DNA of 64,000 nucleotides from Mycolicibacterium vulneris (GCF_002104765.1 NZ_NCXM01000002.1:62001-126000); one strand, 5' to 3'; shown: positions 22,458 to 32,277, counted from the first letter of the stretch. Notes: generated by a model from the sequence alone, not told the origin. Made by a program: numbers and translations.

Positions 22458-23876
22458 GTGAGTAGACGCGGAAAGATCGTCTGCACCCTTGGCCCTGCGA
22501 CCAATTCGGATGAATCGATCCTGGCCCTGGTTGAGGCCGGAATGGACGTCGCAAGGCTGAACTTCAGCCACGGCGACTACTCCGATCACAAGGCCGCCTG
22601 CGAGCGCGTCAGGTCCGCTTCCGACGCCACGGGCCGCGCCGTCGGCGTGCTCGCCGACCTGCAGGGCCCCAAGATCAGGCTGGGGCGTTTCGCGACCGGG
22701 CCCACGTACTGGGCCGACGGCGAAACGGTGCGGATCACCGTCGCCGACTGCGAGGGCGACCACGACCGGGTGTCGACCACTTACAAGAAGCTGGCCGAGG
22801 ACGCCGCCGTCGGCGACCGGATCCTGGTCGATGACGGCAAGGTCGGCCTGGTGATCGAAGGCATCGAGGGTGACGACGTCATCTGCACGGTCGTCGAGGG
22901 CGGGCCGGTCAGCAACAACAAGGGCATCTCGCTGCCCGGCATGAACGTGTCCGCACCGGCCTTGTCGGAGAAGGACATCGATGATCTCACCTTCGCGCTC
23001 GAGCTCGGTGTCGACCTGGTCGCGCTCTCATTCGTGCGTTCGCCCTCGGACGTCGAGTTGGTGCACGAGGTGATGGACCGGGTCGGCCGGCGGGTGCCGG
23101 TGATCGCGAAGCTGGAGAAGCCGGAGGCCGTCGACAATCTGGAGGCCATCGTGCTGGCCTTCGACGCGATCATGGTGGCACGCGGCGACCTGGGCGTCGA
23201 GCTGCCCCTGGAAGAGGTCCCACTGGTGCAGAAGCGGGCCATCCAGATGGCCCGGGAGAATGCGAAACCCGTGATCGTGGCGACCCAGATGCTCGATTCG
23301 ATGATCGAGAGCTCACGGCCGACCCGGGCTGAGGCCTCCGACGTCGCCAACGCCGTCCTGGACGGCGCCGACGCGGTGATGTTGTCCGGGGAAACCTCGG
23401 TGGGGAAGCATCCGCTGGCGGCCGTTCGGACCATGGCGCGCATCATCTGCGCGGTCGAGGACAACTCCACGGCCGCGCCGCCGCTGACGCACGTGCCGCG
23501 CACCAAGCGCGGCGTGATCTCGTATGCGGCCCGCGACATCGGTGAGCGGCTCGACGCCAAGGCGCTGGTCGCTTTCACCCAGTCCGGCGACACGGTCAAG
23601 CGCCTCGCGCGCCTGCACACCCCGCTGCCGCTGCTCGCCTTCACCGCGTGGCCCGAGGTGCGCAGCCAGCTGGCCATGACCTGGGGCACCGAAACGTTCA
23701 TCGTCCCGATGATGACCTCCACCGACGGCATGATCCGCCAGGTCGACAAGTCGCTGCTGGAACTCGGCCGCTACAGGCGTGGCGACCTGGTGGTCATCGT
23801 CGCCGGCGCGCCACCTGGCACAGTAGGGTCAACCAACCTCATCCATGTGCATCGGATCGGGGAGGACGACGTCTAA
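22458..23876 (+). CDS. pykA: Pyruvate kinase PykA
   Basis: 472 residues. It transfers phosphate from PEP to ADP in the last glycolytic step. Signatures: KIVCTLGPATNS, DVARLNFSHGDYSDH, VIAKLEKPEAVDNLE (catalytic Lys), MVARGDLGVELPLEEVP, VATQMLDSM and DAVMLSGETSVGKHP. The C-terminal allosteric domain runs from about 350. GTG 22458 was chosen because it gives SRRGKIVCTLGP; the protein has the usual length. Confidence 0.97.
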   Translation: MSRRGKIVCTLGPATNSDESILALVEAGMDVARLNFSHGDYSDHKAACERVRSASDATGRAVGVLADLQGPKIRLGRFATGPTYWADGETVRITVADCEGDHDRVSTTYKKLAEDAAVGDRILVDDGKVGLVIEGIEGDDVICTVVEGGPVSNNKGISLPGMNVSAPALSEKDIDDLTFALELGVDLVALSFVRSPSDVELVHEVMDRVGRRVPVIAKLEKPEAVDNLEAIVLAFDAIMVARGDLGVELPLEEVPLVQKRAIQMARENAKPVIVATQMLDSMIESSRPTRAEASDVANAVLDGADAVMLSGETSVGKHPLAAVRTMARIICAVEDNSTAAPPLTHVPRTKRGVISYAARDIGERLDAKALVAFTQSGDTVKRLARLHTPLPLLAFTAWPEVRSQLAMTWGTETFIVPMMTSTDGMIRQVDKSLLELGRYRRGDLVVIVAGAPPGTVGSTNLIHVHRIGEDDV

Positions 23877-23890
23877 CTAGAGGAGAGCGT

Positions 23891-24829
23891 GTGCCGGCCG
23901 GCTGTGAGTCTCAAGAGCCGAATGCGGTTGACGAACCCGCGACACAGACCCATCCGGACTTCGCGGAGCTGCTGGCGACACTCGACCTCCACCGCGTCGA
24001 CGACGACGTGTTCATCGGCTCGCATCCCAGCAAGAATCCCATGCGGACCTTCGGCGGTCAGCTCATGTCGCAGTCGTTCGTCGCGAGCAGCCGCAGCCTG
24101 GTTCGCGACGACCTGCCGCCGGGCGCGCTGTCGGTGCACTTCATCAACGGGGGAGACACCACCAAGGACATCGAATTCCGCGTGACGCGGCTGCGCGACG
24201 AGCGCCGCTTCGCCAATCGGCGCGTCGACGCGATGCAAGACGGCATGCTGCTGTCTACGGCCCTGGTCTCCTACATGGCCGGCGGCCGCGGCCTGGAACA
24301 CGGCGTCGAGCCGCCGGAGGTGGCTGACCCGCACACGCAGCCCACCATCGGTGAACTCCTGCGTGGCTACGAAGAAACCGTTCCACACTTCGTCAACGCC
24401 CTGCAGCCCATCGAGTGGCGTTACACCAACGACCCTGCCTGGGTGATGCGCACGAAGGGCGATCGGCTCCCGCACAATCGGGTCTGGGTCAAGGCTTTGG
24501 GAGAAGTTCCCGACGACCCCGTATTGCACACGGCGACAATGGTGTATTCGTCGGACACCACGGTATTGGACTCGGTTATCACCACACACGGACTTTCCTG
24601 GGGATTCGACCGCATATTCGCCGCCTCGGCCAATCATTCCATTTGGTTTCACCGGCAGGTCAACTTCAACGACTGGGTGTTGTACTCAACATCGTCGCCG
24701 GTGGCGGCCGATTCGCGGGGACTGGGCACCGGACACTTCTTCGACCGATCCGGGCAACTGCTCGCCACGGTAGTGCAAGAAGGCGTGCTGAAATACTTCC
24801 CATCTTCCGGCCGACAAAACGTGACCTAA
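23891..24829 (+). CDS. tesB: Acyl-CoA thioesterase II TesB
   Basis: 312 residues, two hotdog domains. It hydrolyses acyl-CoA to free fatty acid and CoA. The first hotdog has RTFGGQLMSQSFVASSRSL and SVHFINGGDTTKDIEFRVTRL; the second has TYSSDTT-like VYSSDTTVLDSVITTHGLSW and SPVAADSRGLGTGHFFDRSGQLLATVVQEG. The Asp, Thr and Gln positions expected for catalysis are in these blocks. GTG 23891 follows AGAGGAGAG at 4 to 5 nt. It starts 14 nt after pykA, probably in the same transcript (Rv1617-Rv1618 pair in M. tuberculosis). Confidence 0.92.
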   Translation: MPAGCESQEPNAVDEPATQTHPDFAELLATLDLHRVDDDVFIGSHPSKNPMRTFGGQLMSQSFVASSRSLVRDDLPPGALSVHFINGGDTTKDIEFRVTRLRDERRFANRRVDAMQDGMLLSTALVSYMAGGRGLEHGVEPPEVADPHTQPTIGELLRGYEETVPHFVNALQPIEWRYTNDPAWVMRTKGDRLPHNRVWVKALGEVPDDPVLHTATMVYSSDTTVLDSVITTHGLSWGFDRIFAASANHSIWFHRQVNFNDWVLYSTSSPVAADSRGLGTGHFFDRSGQLLATVVQEGVLKYFPSSGRQNVT

Positions 24830-24963
24830 TAGCTACGAAATCTCCGCGCGAATCCGTTCCCTAAACGGCCGTGATCGGGCGTAGCGTTGACGTAGTCGGG
24901 TATTCGGTGCAGAGGCGGTGATCTCAACCCGCCCAGCTGGTGTCAGCGCATCGGGAGGTGATT

Positions 24964-26364
24964 GTGAACGGGCCAGTGGTGGACGTCACGGCAGCAAGAC
25001 CCCGCGCGCGCGAACGCGTTGTCGTGTCGGTCGATTCGCTCGCGGTCCGCTTGATCGGCGCGTTGGCGCTGTTCGGCGCGGCATGCTGGCTCATCGAGAT
25101 CCTCGCCCGGCACCACAGCCACCCGAGCTGGAACTACACCGACCGGTTGGCCTGGTCGCTGACCGTGCTGGTCGCGGTGGCCTGGATGGCTCGCGGCATC
25201 TTCCTCGGCCGGCCCGTGACGACCTTGCACGCCGCCGCCGCCGCCTTTTTCGTGCTGGCGGGACTGGGCCTGCATGTGCTGTCGTTCGATTTGCTCGGTG
25301 ACCTGGTGATCGCAAGCTCGGGCATGGCGTTGATGTGGCCGACGACCTCGTATCCGCGGCCCGGTGACCTGCCGCGTGTCTGGAAGCTGATCAACGCGAC
25401 CGGCGGCGACGCGCTCGCGCCGTTCACCATGCAGACCGGCAAGAGCTATCAGTTCACCGCCGACGGCAGCGCGGCGCTGGCCTACCGGACGCGGATGGGA
25501 ATCGCCGTGGTCAGCGGTGACCCGATCGGTGACGAGGCCCACTTCCCGGAACTGGTTGCCGATTTCGTCGCCACCTGCCACGCCCACGGATGGCGCATCG
25601 CCGTGGTGGGATGCGGCGAGCGGCGACTTGGCCTGTGGACCGATTCGACGGTCGTGGGACAATCGTTGCGGCCCATACCGATTGGCCGCGATGTGGTGGT
25701 CGATGTGTCCGGCTTCGACATGGTGGGCCGCCAGTTCCGCAACCTGCGCCAGGCGGTGAAGCGCACCCACAATTGCGGCGTGACAACGGAAATCGTGTCG
25801 GAGCAGGAACTCGACGACAAGCTGCTGGCCGAGCTGACCGAGGTGGTGCGCGAGTCATCCAAGGGGGCCCACGCCGATCGCGGATTCCACATGAATCTCG
25901 ACGGCGTGCTGGAGGGGCGCTTCCCGGGAATCCAGCTCATCATCGCCCGAGACAAAGCGGGCACGGTGCAGGCGTTCCACCGGTACGCCACGGGCGGCGA
26001 GGGCAGCGACATCACCCTCGATGTACCGTGGCGCCGGCGGAGCGCCCCCAACGGCCTCGACGAGCGGCTCAGCGTCGACATGATCATGGCCGGCAAAAAG
26101 ACCGGGGCGCAGCGGGTATCGCTTGCGTTTGCCGCGTTCCCGGAGATTTTCGACGACAAGAACCGCGGCTGGACGCAGCGCGTCTTCTACCGGTTGATCC
26201 ACATTCTCGACCCGTTGATCGCGCTCGAGTCGTTGTACCGGTATGTGCGCAAGTGGCACGCGCTGGACGCCCGGCGCTACGCGGTGATCTCCATGACGCA
26301 GATCGTCCCGCTACTGTTCGTGCTGCTGTCGCTGGAGTTCATGCCGCGCCGGCGACACCTCTGA
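24964..26364 (+). CDS. Membrane protein with phosphatidylglycerol lysyltransferase-type C-terminal domain (Rv1619-like)
   Basis: 466 residues. About four N-terminal membrane segments (20-130) are followed by a soluble DUF2156/MprF-C-like domain of double GNAT fold (about 150-420): GKSYQFTADGSAALAYRTRMG, AVVSGDPIGDEAHFPELV, RQFRNLRQAVKRTHNCG and GRFPGIQLIIARD. A last hydrophobic segment (SMTQIVPLLFVLLSLEF) ends the chain. MprF-like enzymes transfer an aminoacyl group from tRNA to membrane lipid; whether this one does is unproven. GTG 24964 has GGGAGG 5 nt upstream. The 3' end overlaps the convergent cydC by 54 bp. Confidence 0.8.
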   Translation: MNGPVVDVTAARPRARERVVVSVDSLAVRLIGALALFGAACWLIEILARHHSHPSWNYTDRLAWSLTVLVAVAWMARGIFLGRPVTTLHAAAAAFFVLAGLGLHVLSFDLLGDLVIASSGMALMWPTTSYPRPGDLPRVWKLINATGGDALAPFTMQTGKSYQFTADGSAALAYRTRMGIAVVSGDPIGDEAHFPELVADFVATCHAHGWRIAVVGCGERRLGLWTDSTVVGQSLRPIPIGRDVVVDVSGFDMVGRQFRNLRQAVKRTHNCGVTTEIVSEQELDDKLLAELTEVVRESSKGAHADRGFHMNLDGVLEGRFPGIQLIIARDKAGTVQAFHRYATGGEGSDITLDVPWRRRSAPNGLDERLSVDMIMAGKKTGAQRVSLAFAAFPEIFDDKNRGWTQRVFYRLIHILDPLIALESLYRYVRKWHALDARRYAVISMTQIVPLLFVLLSLEFMPRRRHL

Positions 26365-28014
26365 GTCCGCCCGCGCCACCTCGTCATCGACGCGTAGTTG
26401 CCGACAGCCCAGTCCCTCGGGCAGGTGGTGCGTCGCCACCACCACCGTCCGCTGTGCGGACATCAACCGCGAATCCGGGGCCAACAGGTCGCGGAGAACC
26501 TGTTCGGCGTCGGTGGCATCGAGGTGTTCGGTGGGCTCGTCGAGCAGCACGATCCGCGTGGGCGAGATCACCGCCCGGGCCAGCAACAGCCTTCTGCGCT
26601 GACCGGCCGAAAGGGCTTGCGCCCCAGCGGTGAGCACCGTGGACAAGCCGTCGGGCAGACGGGCAAGCCAGGCGCCCAGGCCGACCGCGTCCAGTGCTGC
26701 CGTCAATTCGTCGTCGGGACAGTCTCCGCGGGCGACCAACAGGTTGTCGCGGATGGTGGTGGCGAAAATATGGGCGTCCTCGGCGAAAAACCCGATCGCG
26801 CTGCGTAAGTCGGCCTCGCCGAACTCGTTCACGGCGGTACCGTTCAGCGTCACCCGCCCGTCCAGGGGCGGCAGCAGGCCGGCGAGCGTCATCAATAGCG
26901 TCGTCTTGCCGGAACCGCTGGCGCCCGTGACGGCCAGCCGCGCACCCGGCGGCAGATCCACCGCTATCCGAGTCAAGCGTGCCGCGCCGTCATGACCGGA
27001 ATGCACGTCGGCCGACAACCGCCCGGTGCCTAAGGGTGCGCTCGCCGTCGCGAACCCGGGTCCGGGCGGGGTCAGCTCGAGCAGGCGGCGCGCGGCGATC
27101 CGCGACCGCGTCAGTTGGACCGCGGCGGCCGGTAACGGCGTCATCGCCTCGAAGGCGGACAGCGGCAGCAGCATCAGCACGGCCAGCGTGGTGGGCGCGA
27201 CCGCGTGCGCCAACCCGATCCCGCACACCACCGCCCCCAGCACGCTCGCCCCGATCGCGGCGGTCGGCATCGCCTCGGCAATGGCCGCCGGTTTGGCGGC
27301 GGCGTCCAGGGCATCGCCCCAAGCGCGTTGCCGGCGTTGTGATTCGGCGATGACATCGGGTAGCAGGCCGGCGACCCGAAGCTCGGGGGCATGTTCGAGG
27401 GCGGCCATCGCGGACGTGTCGCGTTCGGAATGATGCTGCCGCGCAACGTCTTCCTGGGCTGCGGCGGCTCGGCCGGCGATCCGGGGCGCGACCAAGCCGG
27501 CGATCAGCAGGCAGACGGCCAGCACCAGGGCCGCCGCCGGTGAGATGGCCGCGACGACCGCGGTTGCCGCCGACGCCAGCACCACCGCGACCCCGATCGG
27601 CACCAGGGCGCGCACTAGGACGTTGGCCAGCTCGTCGACGTCAGCGCCCACCCGCGCCACCAGTTCACCGCTCTGCAGCCGCACGGCGGCCGCCGCCGGT
27701 CCGCGCGCCAGCCGTCGGTAGATCTGTACCCGTGCGGTGCCCGCCGCACGCAGGGCCGCGTCGTGGGTGGCCAGTCGCTCGCAGTAGTGCAGCACGCCAC
27801 GCGAGATCGCGAACATCCGAACCGCGACCGCCGCCACCGACAGGTCCAGCACGGGCGGCATCTGCCAGGCCCGGGTGATCAGCCATGCCGAAACACCGGC
27901 CAGGGCCAGCGCACTACCCAGCGAGAGCACCCCGAGCGCAATCGCCGCCAGGATGCGGGGCAGCCGCGGGCGCAGCAGCATCAAAGCGCCGATGAGCGGA
28001 TCAGGCTGACGCAT
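26311..28014 (-). CDS. cydC: ABC exporter subunit CydC (cytochrome bd assembly)
   Basis: 567 residues. An N-terminal six-TM exporter domain (about 15-310) is fused to an ATPase domain with Walker A VTGASGSGKTTLLMTLAGLL, signature ALSAGQRRRLLLARA, Walker B RIVLLDEPTEHLD and the switch His in VVATHHLPEG. With CydD it forms the heterodimeric exporter that in E. coli handles reduced thiols or haem and is needed for cytochrome bd maturation. ATG 28014 overlaps the end of cydD by 14 nt. The gene ends inside the 3' end of the convergent Rv1619-like gene. Confidence 0.92.
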   Translation of the reverse strand: MRQPDPLIGALMLLRPRLPRILAAIALGVLSLGSALALAGVSAWLITRAWQMPPVLDLSVAAVAVRMFAISRGVLHYCERLATHDAALRAAGTARVQIYRRLARGPAAAAVRLQSGELVARVGADVDELANVLVRALVPIGVAVVLASAATAVVAAISPAAALVLAVCLLIAGLVAPRIAGRAAAAQEDVARQHHSERDTSAMAALEHAPELRVAGLLPDVIAESQRRQRAWGDALDAAAKPAAIAEAMPTAAIGASVLGAVVCGIGLAHAVAPTTLAVLMLLPLSAFEAMTPLPAAAVQLTRSRIAARRLLELTPPGPGFATASAPLGTGRLSADVHSGHDGAARLTRIAVDLPPGARLAVTGASGSGKTTLLMTLAGLLPPLDGRVTLNGTAVNEFGEADLRSAIGFFAEDAHIFATTIRDNLLVARGDCPDDELTAALDAVGLGAWLARLPDGLSTVLTAGAQALSAGQRRRLLLARAVISPTRIVLLDEPTEHLDATDAEQVLRDLLAPDSRLMSAQRTVVVATHHLPEGLGCRQLRVDDEVARADSEVSPARHELQRQQHEQ

Positions 28015-29680
28015 AACGCACCCCCCGGTCGGCGACGACTTCGATGACCCGGTCGCCGATGGCCACCACCGGCGCACGATGGCCGACGACGATCACGGTC
28101 GCACCGGCCCGGGCCCGCTCGACGATGGCCCGCAAGACGCGTTCCTCGGTGGCCGCGTCCAGGTGCGCGGTCGGCTCGTCGAGCAACAGCACGGCGGCCG
28201 TCGAGCCGAGCGCACGGGCCAGACTCAGCCGTTGCCGCTGCCCCAACGACAGCCCGACACCGTCGCGCCCGAGCGCGGTGCCGCCGCCATTCGGCAGCTC
28301 GGCCAGCACCGCCTCGAATCCAGAATCGGCACAGGCCTTTTCGGCGTCGTGCAGATCTCCGAGCAGCTTCAGGTTGTCGTCGACGGTGCCCGGCACGAGC
28401 ACCGGTTGCTGGGGGAGCCAGGACAGCTGCGCCCACCAGCCGGCCGGCTCCAGGTCGGCGACGTCAACGCCGTCCACGACGACCCGGCCCGACGACGGCA
28501 CGCTGATGCCGGCGATCGCCTGCAGGGTGGTGCTCTTGCCGGCGCCGTTGTGCCCGGTCAGCACGGTCACCGACCCGGGTTCGATGACCGCGCTCAGATC
28601 GTGCGGTGCGTGGCCGTCGCGGCCATCCACGGTCAGATGGTCGAGGCGGATCCGCGCGCCGCGCGCGATGACCGTCTGGGTCCCGGCCGTCGACGCGGCC
28701 GGCTCGCCGATGAGCGCGAACGCGGCACCGGCGGCGGCCCTGCCGTCTTGCGCGGCATGGAATTCCACGCCGATCCGGCGCAGCGGCCAGTACACGTCCG
28801 GCGCCAGCAACAGAACGGTCAAACCCGTGGTCAGTGTCATCTCGCCGAAGACCAGTCGAAGGCCTATTCCGACGGCGATCAACGCCACCCCGAGCGTGGC
28901 CAGCAGCTCCAGCACCAGGGCCGACAGGAACGCGATCCGCAGCGTCGCCGTGGCCGAGCGGCGGTGCGCCGCGGCCAGTTCGGCGATGCGATGTTCGGGG
29001 CCCGAGCTGCGGCCCAGCGCCCGCAGGGTGGGGATGCCGGCGATCAGGTCCAGCAACCGCGCCTGCAGCGTGGTCATCGCGGCCAGCGCCGCGGCCGACC
29101 GGTCGGCGGTCGCCAGTCCGATCAGCACCATGAAGATCGGTATCAGGGGCAGTGTAATCGCGACGACCACCGCCGATTTCAGGTCGTAGGCCGCGACCAC
29201 GGCGACGGTGGCCGGGGTCAGGATCGCGGCGAGCATCAACGTCGGCAGGTAACCGGTGAAGTAGGGGCGCAAGCCATCCAGCCCGCGGGTGACCACGACA
29301 GCGGCGGTGTCGCGTTCCGCCGCGAGTTCGCTGGGTTGCCTGGCGGTCACCGCGGCAAGCACCTGGCCGGACAGATCGGCGATGACCGCGCTGGCTCCCC
29401 GTTGCCCCAGCCGGGCCTGAAGCCAATGCGTCACCGCGCGGACTACCCACAGCGCCAACAGAATTGACAGCGGACCCAGCCAGACATGCAGGCCCCGGGG
29501 GGCGGGTTGGCCGACGACGCCGGCAACGATGTGCGCCAAGACGATCGCCGATCCGATCGCGCAGCCGGAGATCAGCACGCCGCAACCCACCACGGCGACG
29601 AGGTAGCGGCGCACCGCCGCCGAGGCTCGCCACAGTCTCGGGTCTAGCGGCGCCCGGCTGGTGCGGTCCGTGCCGCTCAG
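28001..29680 (-). CDS. cydD: ABC exporter subunit CydD (cytochrome bd assembly), probable CTG start
   Basis: 559 residues from the proposed start. TM exporter domain about 25-330, then an ATPase with Walker A LTGHNGAGKSTTLQAIAG, signature LSLGQRQRLSLARAL and Walker B AVLLLDEPTAHLD. The start is the problem. Similarity (LDPRLWRA) begins before the first in-frame GTG (29614), and no ATG, GTG or TTG lies between. CTG 29680 overlaps the cydB stop as CTGA, with AAGG 8 nt upstream, which is the coupling pattern of this operon. Alternatives are GTG 29614 (537 residues) and TTG 29749 inside cydB. M. tuberculosis has cydA-cydB-cydD-cydC in the same order. Confidence 0.88.
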   Translation of the reverse strand: MSGTDRTSRAPLDPRLWRASAAVRRYLVAVVGCGVLISGCAIGSAIVLAHIVAGVVGQPAPRGLHVWLGPLSILLALWVVRAVTHWLQARLGQRGASAVIADLSGQVLAAVTARQPSELAAERDTAAVVVTRGLDGLRPYFTGYLPTLMLAAILTPATVAVVAAYDLKSAVVVAITLPLIPIFMVLIGLATADRSAAALAAMTTLQARLLDLIAGIPTLRALGRSSGPEHRIAELAAAHRRSATATLRIAFLSALVLELLATLGVALIAVGIGLRLVFGEMTLTTGLTVLLLAPDVYWPLRRIGVEFHAAQDGRAAAGAAFALIGEPAASTAGTQTVIARGARIRLDHLTVDGRDGHAPHDLSAVIEPGSVTVLTGHNGAGKSTTLQAIAGISVPSSGRVVVDGVDVADLEPAGWWAQLSWLPQQPVLVPGTVDDNLKLLGDLHDAEKACADSGFEAVLAELPNGGGTALGRDGVGLSLGQRQRLSLARALGSTAAVLLLDEPTAHLDAATEERVLRAIVERARAGATVIVVGHRAPVVAIGDRVIEVVADRGVRYASA

Positions 29681-30717
29681 GACGGGCGCCTTGCCAGTCC
29701 GATCGGCGCGGGTATCCGGTCGGCCGAGATCCGTTGCCGGAAGATCCAATACGACCAGGCTTGGTAGATGACGGTCAGCGGGGCCATGAACGCCGTCACC
29801 CATGTCATGACTTTGAGGGTGTAGTGGGTGGAGGAGGCGTTGTAGATGGTCAGGCTCCACTGCTTGTTCAGCGTCGAGGGCACCAAGTTCGGATACAGCG
29901 AGCCGAAGAGCAGGATCACCACGGCCGCGACGACCAGCGCGACGCAGGCGAACGCCCAGCCGTCGGACGCCCGGCGCCACACCAGCAGCACCGCCGCCAG
30001 TTGAGCCAGCACCGCCACGGCCAGCACCAGCCAGGTCCAACCCTTGCCATGAGCCAGTTGCGTCCAGAGGCCGAATGCCGCAACCAGTCCGGTGACCGGA
30101 AGCGATAGCCAGACGCCGAACCGGTATGCGTCCTCGCGGATGGCGCCGGAGGTCTTCAACGCGACGAATGTCGCGCCGTAGAACAAGAACAGTCCGGCGG
30201 TGGCCAAGCCGCCCAGCAGGGTGTAGGCGTTGAGCACATCGGTGATCGAGAGGTGAATGTGGCCGTCGGCCTCGACCGGGAGTCCGCGCACCAGGACGGC
30301 GAACGCGACGCCCCACAAGACGGCCGGCAGCCAGGACCCGGCCGCGATGGCGACGTCGGCCCAGCCGCGCCATTTGGTGTCATCGATCTTGCCGCGCCAC
30401 TCGATCGCCACGGCGCGCACGATCATGCCGAAAAGGATCGCCAGCAGCGGCAGGTACAGCATGGAGAACACGGTGGCATACCACACGGGGAAGGCGGCGA
30501 ACATCGCCGCGCCGCCGACGATCAGCCAGACCTCGTTGCCATCCCACACCGGTCCGATGGTGTTGAGCGCCGTGCGGCGCAGCGGTTCGGGTTCGCCGAT
30601 GCCGACGCGGGCGAACGGCTCCATCAACATGCCCACGCCGAAGTCGAAGCCCTCGAGGATGAAGAAACCCAGGAACAGCACCCCGATGATGCCGAACCAC
30701 ACTTCCTGCAGTCCCAC
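29677..30717 (-). CDS. cydB: Cytochrome bd ubiquinol/menaquinol oxidase subunit II CydB
   Basis: 346 residues, about eight to nine TM segments. It forms the quinol oxidase with CydA and stabilises the haem-bearing core. The N-terminal family block VWFGIIGVLFLGFFILEGFD carries the conserved buried acidic residues; GPVWDGNEVWLIVGGAAMFA and the later LPVTGLVAAFGLWTQLAHG follow. The start is 35 nt downstream of cydA, and its stop overlaps the proposed cydD CTG. In mycobacteria this oxidase supports growth at low oxygen and when the bcc-aa3 branch is inhibited. Confidence 0.95.
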   Translation of the reverse strand: MGLQEVWFGIIGVLFLGFFILEGFDFGVGMLMEPFARVGIGEPEPLRRTALNTIGPVWDGNEVWLIVGGAAMFAAFPVWYATVFSMLYLPLLAILFGMIVRAVAIEWRGKIDDTKWRGWADVAIAAGSWLPAVLWGVAFAVLVRGLPVEADGHIHLSITDVLNAYTLLGGLATAGLFLFYGATFVALKTSGAIREDAYRFGVWLSLPVTGLVAAFGLWTQLAHGKGWTWLVLAVAVLAQLAAVLLVWRRASDGWAFACVALVVAAVVILLFGSLYPNLVPSTLNKQWSLTIYNASSTHYTLKVMTWVTAFMAPLTVIYQAWSYWIFRQRISADRIPAPIGLARRPS

Positions 30718-30752
30718 CGTCGCAACTCCTTTCGGCGTCGGGTAAGCCCTCG

Positions 30753-32225
30753 TCAGTACGCGAACGACAGAGGTGCCACCTCGTCATCGCTGGGCACTTG
30801 TGGGGGAGCGGGTTCGGCGTCGTGTTCCAGCGGCCCTTCGACGGTGTAGCGCTTGAGCAAGAAGAACCAGAGGACCGCGAGCACCGCGTAGACCAGGGTG
30901 AAAGTCACCAGAGAGGTGATGACCATGCCGGGCACGTGATGCGACACCCCTTCGCGGACAGTCATCCGAATCAATTGGTCCCCAGTGGGATTGGGCGCCA
31001 CCACCCAGGGCTGGCGGCCCATCTCGGTGAACACCCAGCCCGATATGTTGGCCAGGAACGGCATGGGGATGGTGAGCAGGGCGAACCAGGACATCCAGCG
31101 GCTCTTGGGTGTTCGCCCGCGGCGGGTGACCCACAATACGGTCAGGGCGAACAACACCGGGATCGCCAGGAATCCGATCATCGCCCGGAAGGACCAGTAG
31201 GTGACGAACAGGTTCGGCCGGTAGTCGTCGGGTCCGAAGCGCTGCTGATACTCCTGCTGCAACTCGTCCACCCCGCGCAGCGTCACGCCGCTGAACTTGC
31301 CTTCGGCCAGGAACGGCAGCACGTAGTGCACCTTGATGATCTCGGCGACGCTGCCGCAGTTGTTGTGCGTTCCGATCGTCAGCACCGAGAAGTCGGGGTC
31401 GGTCTGGGTGTGGCACAACGCCTCCGCCGACGCCATCTTCATCGGCTGCTGGACGAACATCAGCTTGCCCTGCCGGTCACCGGTGAAGAACAGGCCGACA
31501 GTGGCGAGCAGCACCACCCCGCAGCCCAGGATGGCCGCCGGGCGAAACATGGTGCGGGCATCGGTTTGCGCTTCGGGCGTGGTGGACCCCTGCCTGCGTG
31601 AGCGCACCATCCACCACGCGCTGACCGCGGCGACGAAGGTGCCCGCAACCAGGAGCGACCCGGCCACGGTGTGCGAAAACGCCGCTTGCGCAGTGTTATT
31701 GGACAGCAGGGCGAAGACGTCGTCCAGCTCGGCGCGTCGCGTCGCCGGGTTGTAATGCGCGCCGACCGGGTGCTGCATGAACGAGTTCGCCGCGATGATG
31801 AAGAACGCCGACGCGTTGACGCTGAACGCCACGATCCAGATGCAGGCCAGGTGTATCAGCTTCGGCAACCGGCTCCAGCCGAAGATCCACAGCCCGATGA
31901 ACGTCGACTCGAAGAAGAAGGCGAACAACCCCTCCATCGCCAGTGGCGCACCGAAGATGTCGCCGACGAACTTCGAGTACTCCGACCAGTTCATCCCGAA
32001 CTGAAACTCTTGGACGATCCCGGTCGCCACGCCGATGGCGAAGTTGATCAGGAACAGCTTGCCGAAGAATTTAGTCAGTCGGTACCACGCGGCGTTGCGG
32101 GTGGCCACCCACACCGTCTGCATGATGGCGATCAGCGGCGCCAAACCGATGGTGAGCGGCACGAAGATGAAGTGGTAGACGGTTGTGATACCGAACTGCC
32201 ACCGCGAAATATCGACGACATTCAT
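30753..32225 (-). CDS. cydA: Cytochrome bd oxidase subunit I CydA
   Basis: 490 residues, nine TM helices expected. It carries haems b558, b595 and d and the quinol-binding Q loop. The N-terminus MNVVDISRWQFGITTVYHF contains the haem-ligand region; FEFQ-type sequence appears as VQEFQFGMNWSEYSKFVGD; the conserved NISGWVFTEMGRQPWVV block supplies the haem b558 Met and Q-site residues. A purine-rich GGGAGATG lies upstream of the ATG at 32225. First gene of cydABDC on the minus strand. Confidence 0.96.
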   Translation of the reverse strand: MNVVDISRWQFGITTVYHFIFVPLTIGLAPLIAIMQTVWVATRNAAWYRLTKFFGKLFLINFAIGVATGIVQEFQFGMNWSEYSKFVGDIFGAPLAMEGLFAFFFESTFIGLWIFGWSRLPKLIHLACIWIVAFSVNASAFFIIAANSFMQHPVGAHYNPATRRAELDDVFALLSNNTAQAAFSHTVAGSLLVAGTFVAAVSAWWMVRSRRQGSTTPEAQTDARTMFRPAAILGCGVVLLATVGLFFTGDRQGKLMFVQQPMKMASAEALCHTQTDPDFSVLTIGTHNNCGSVAEIIKVHYVLPFLAEGKFSGVTLRGVDELQQEYQQRFGPDDYRPNLFVTYWSFRAMIGFLAIPVLFALTVLWVTRRGRTPKSRWMSWFALLTIPMPFLANISGWVFTEMGRQPWVVAPNPTGDQLIRMTVREGVSHHVPGMVITSLVTFTLVYAVLAVLWFFLLKRYTVEGPLEHDAEPAPPQVPSDDEVAPLSFAY

Positions 32226-32271
32226 CTGTCATCTCCCGAGACTGCGGAGGGCCGATCAACGGCTACGACAG

Positions 32272-32277
32272 AGTGTA
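32272..32277 (-). promoter_or_regulatory. Candidate -10 for cydABDC
   Basis: On the minus strand TACACT (TANNNT) lies about 47 nt before the cydA ATG, leaving room for a leader with the GGGAGA ribosome site. No clear -35 or CRP site was recognised. Confidence 0.3.
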
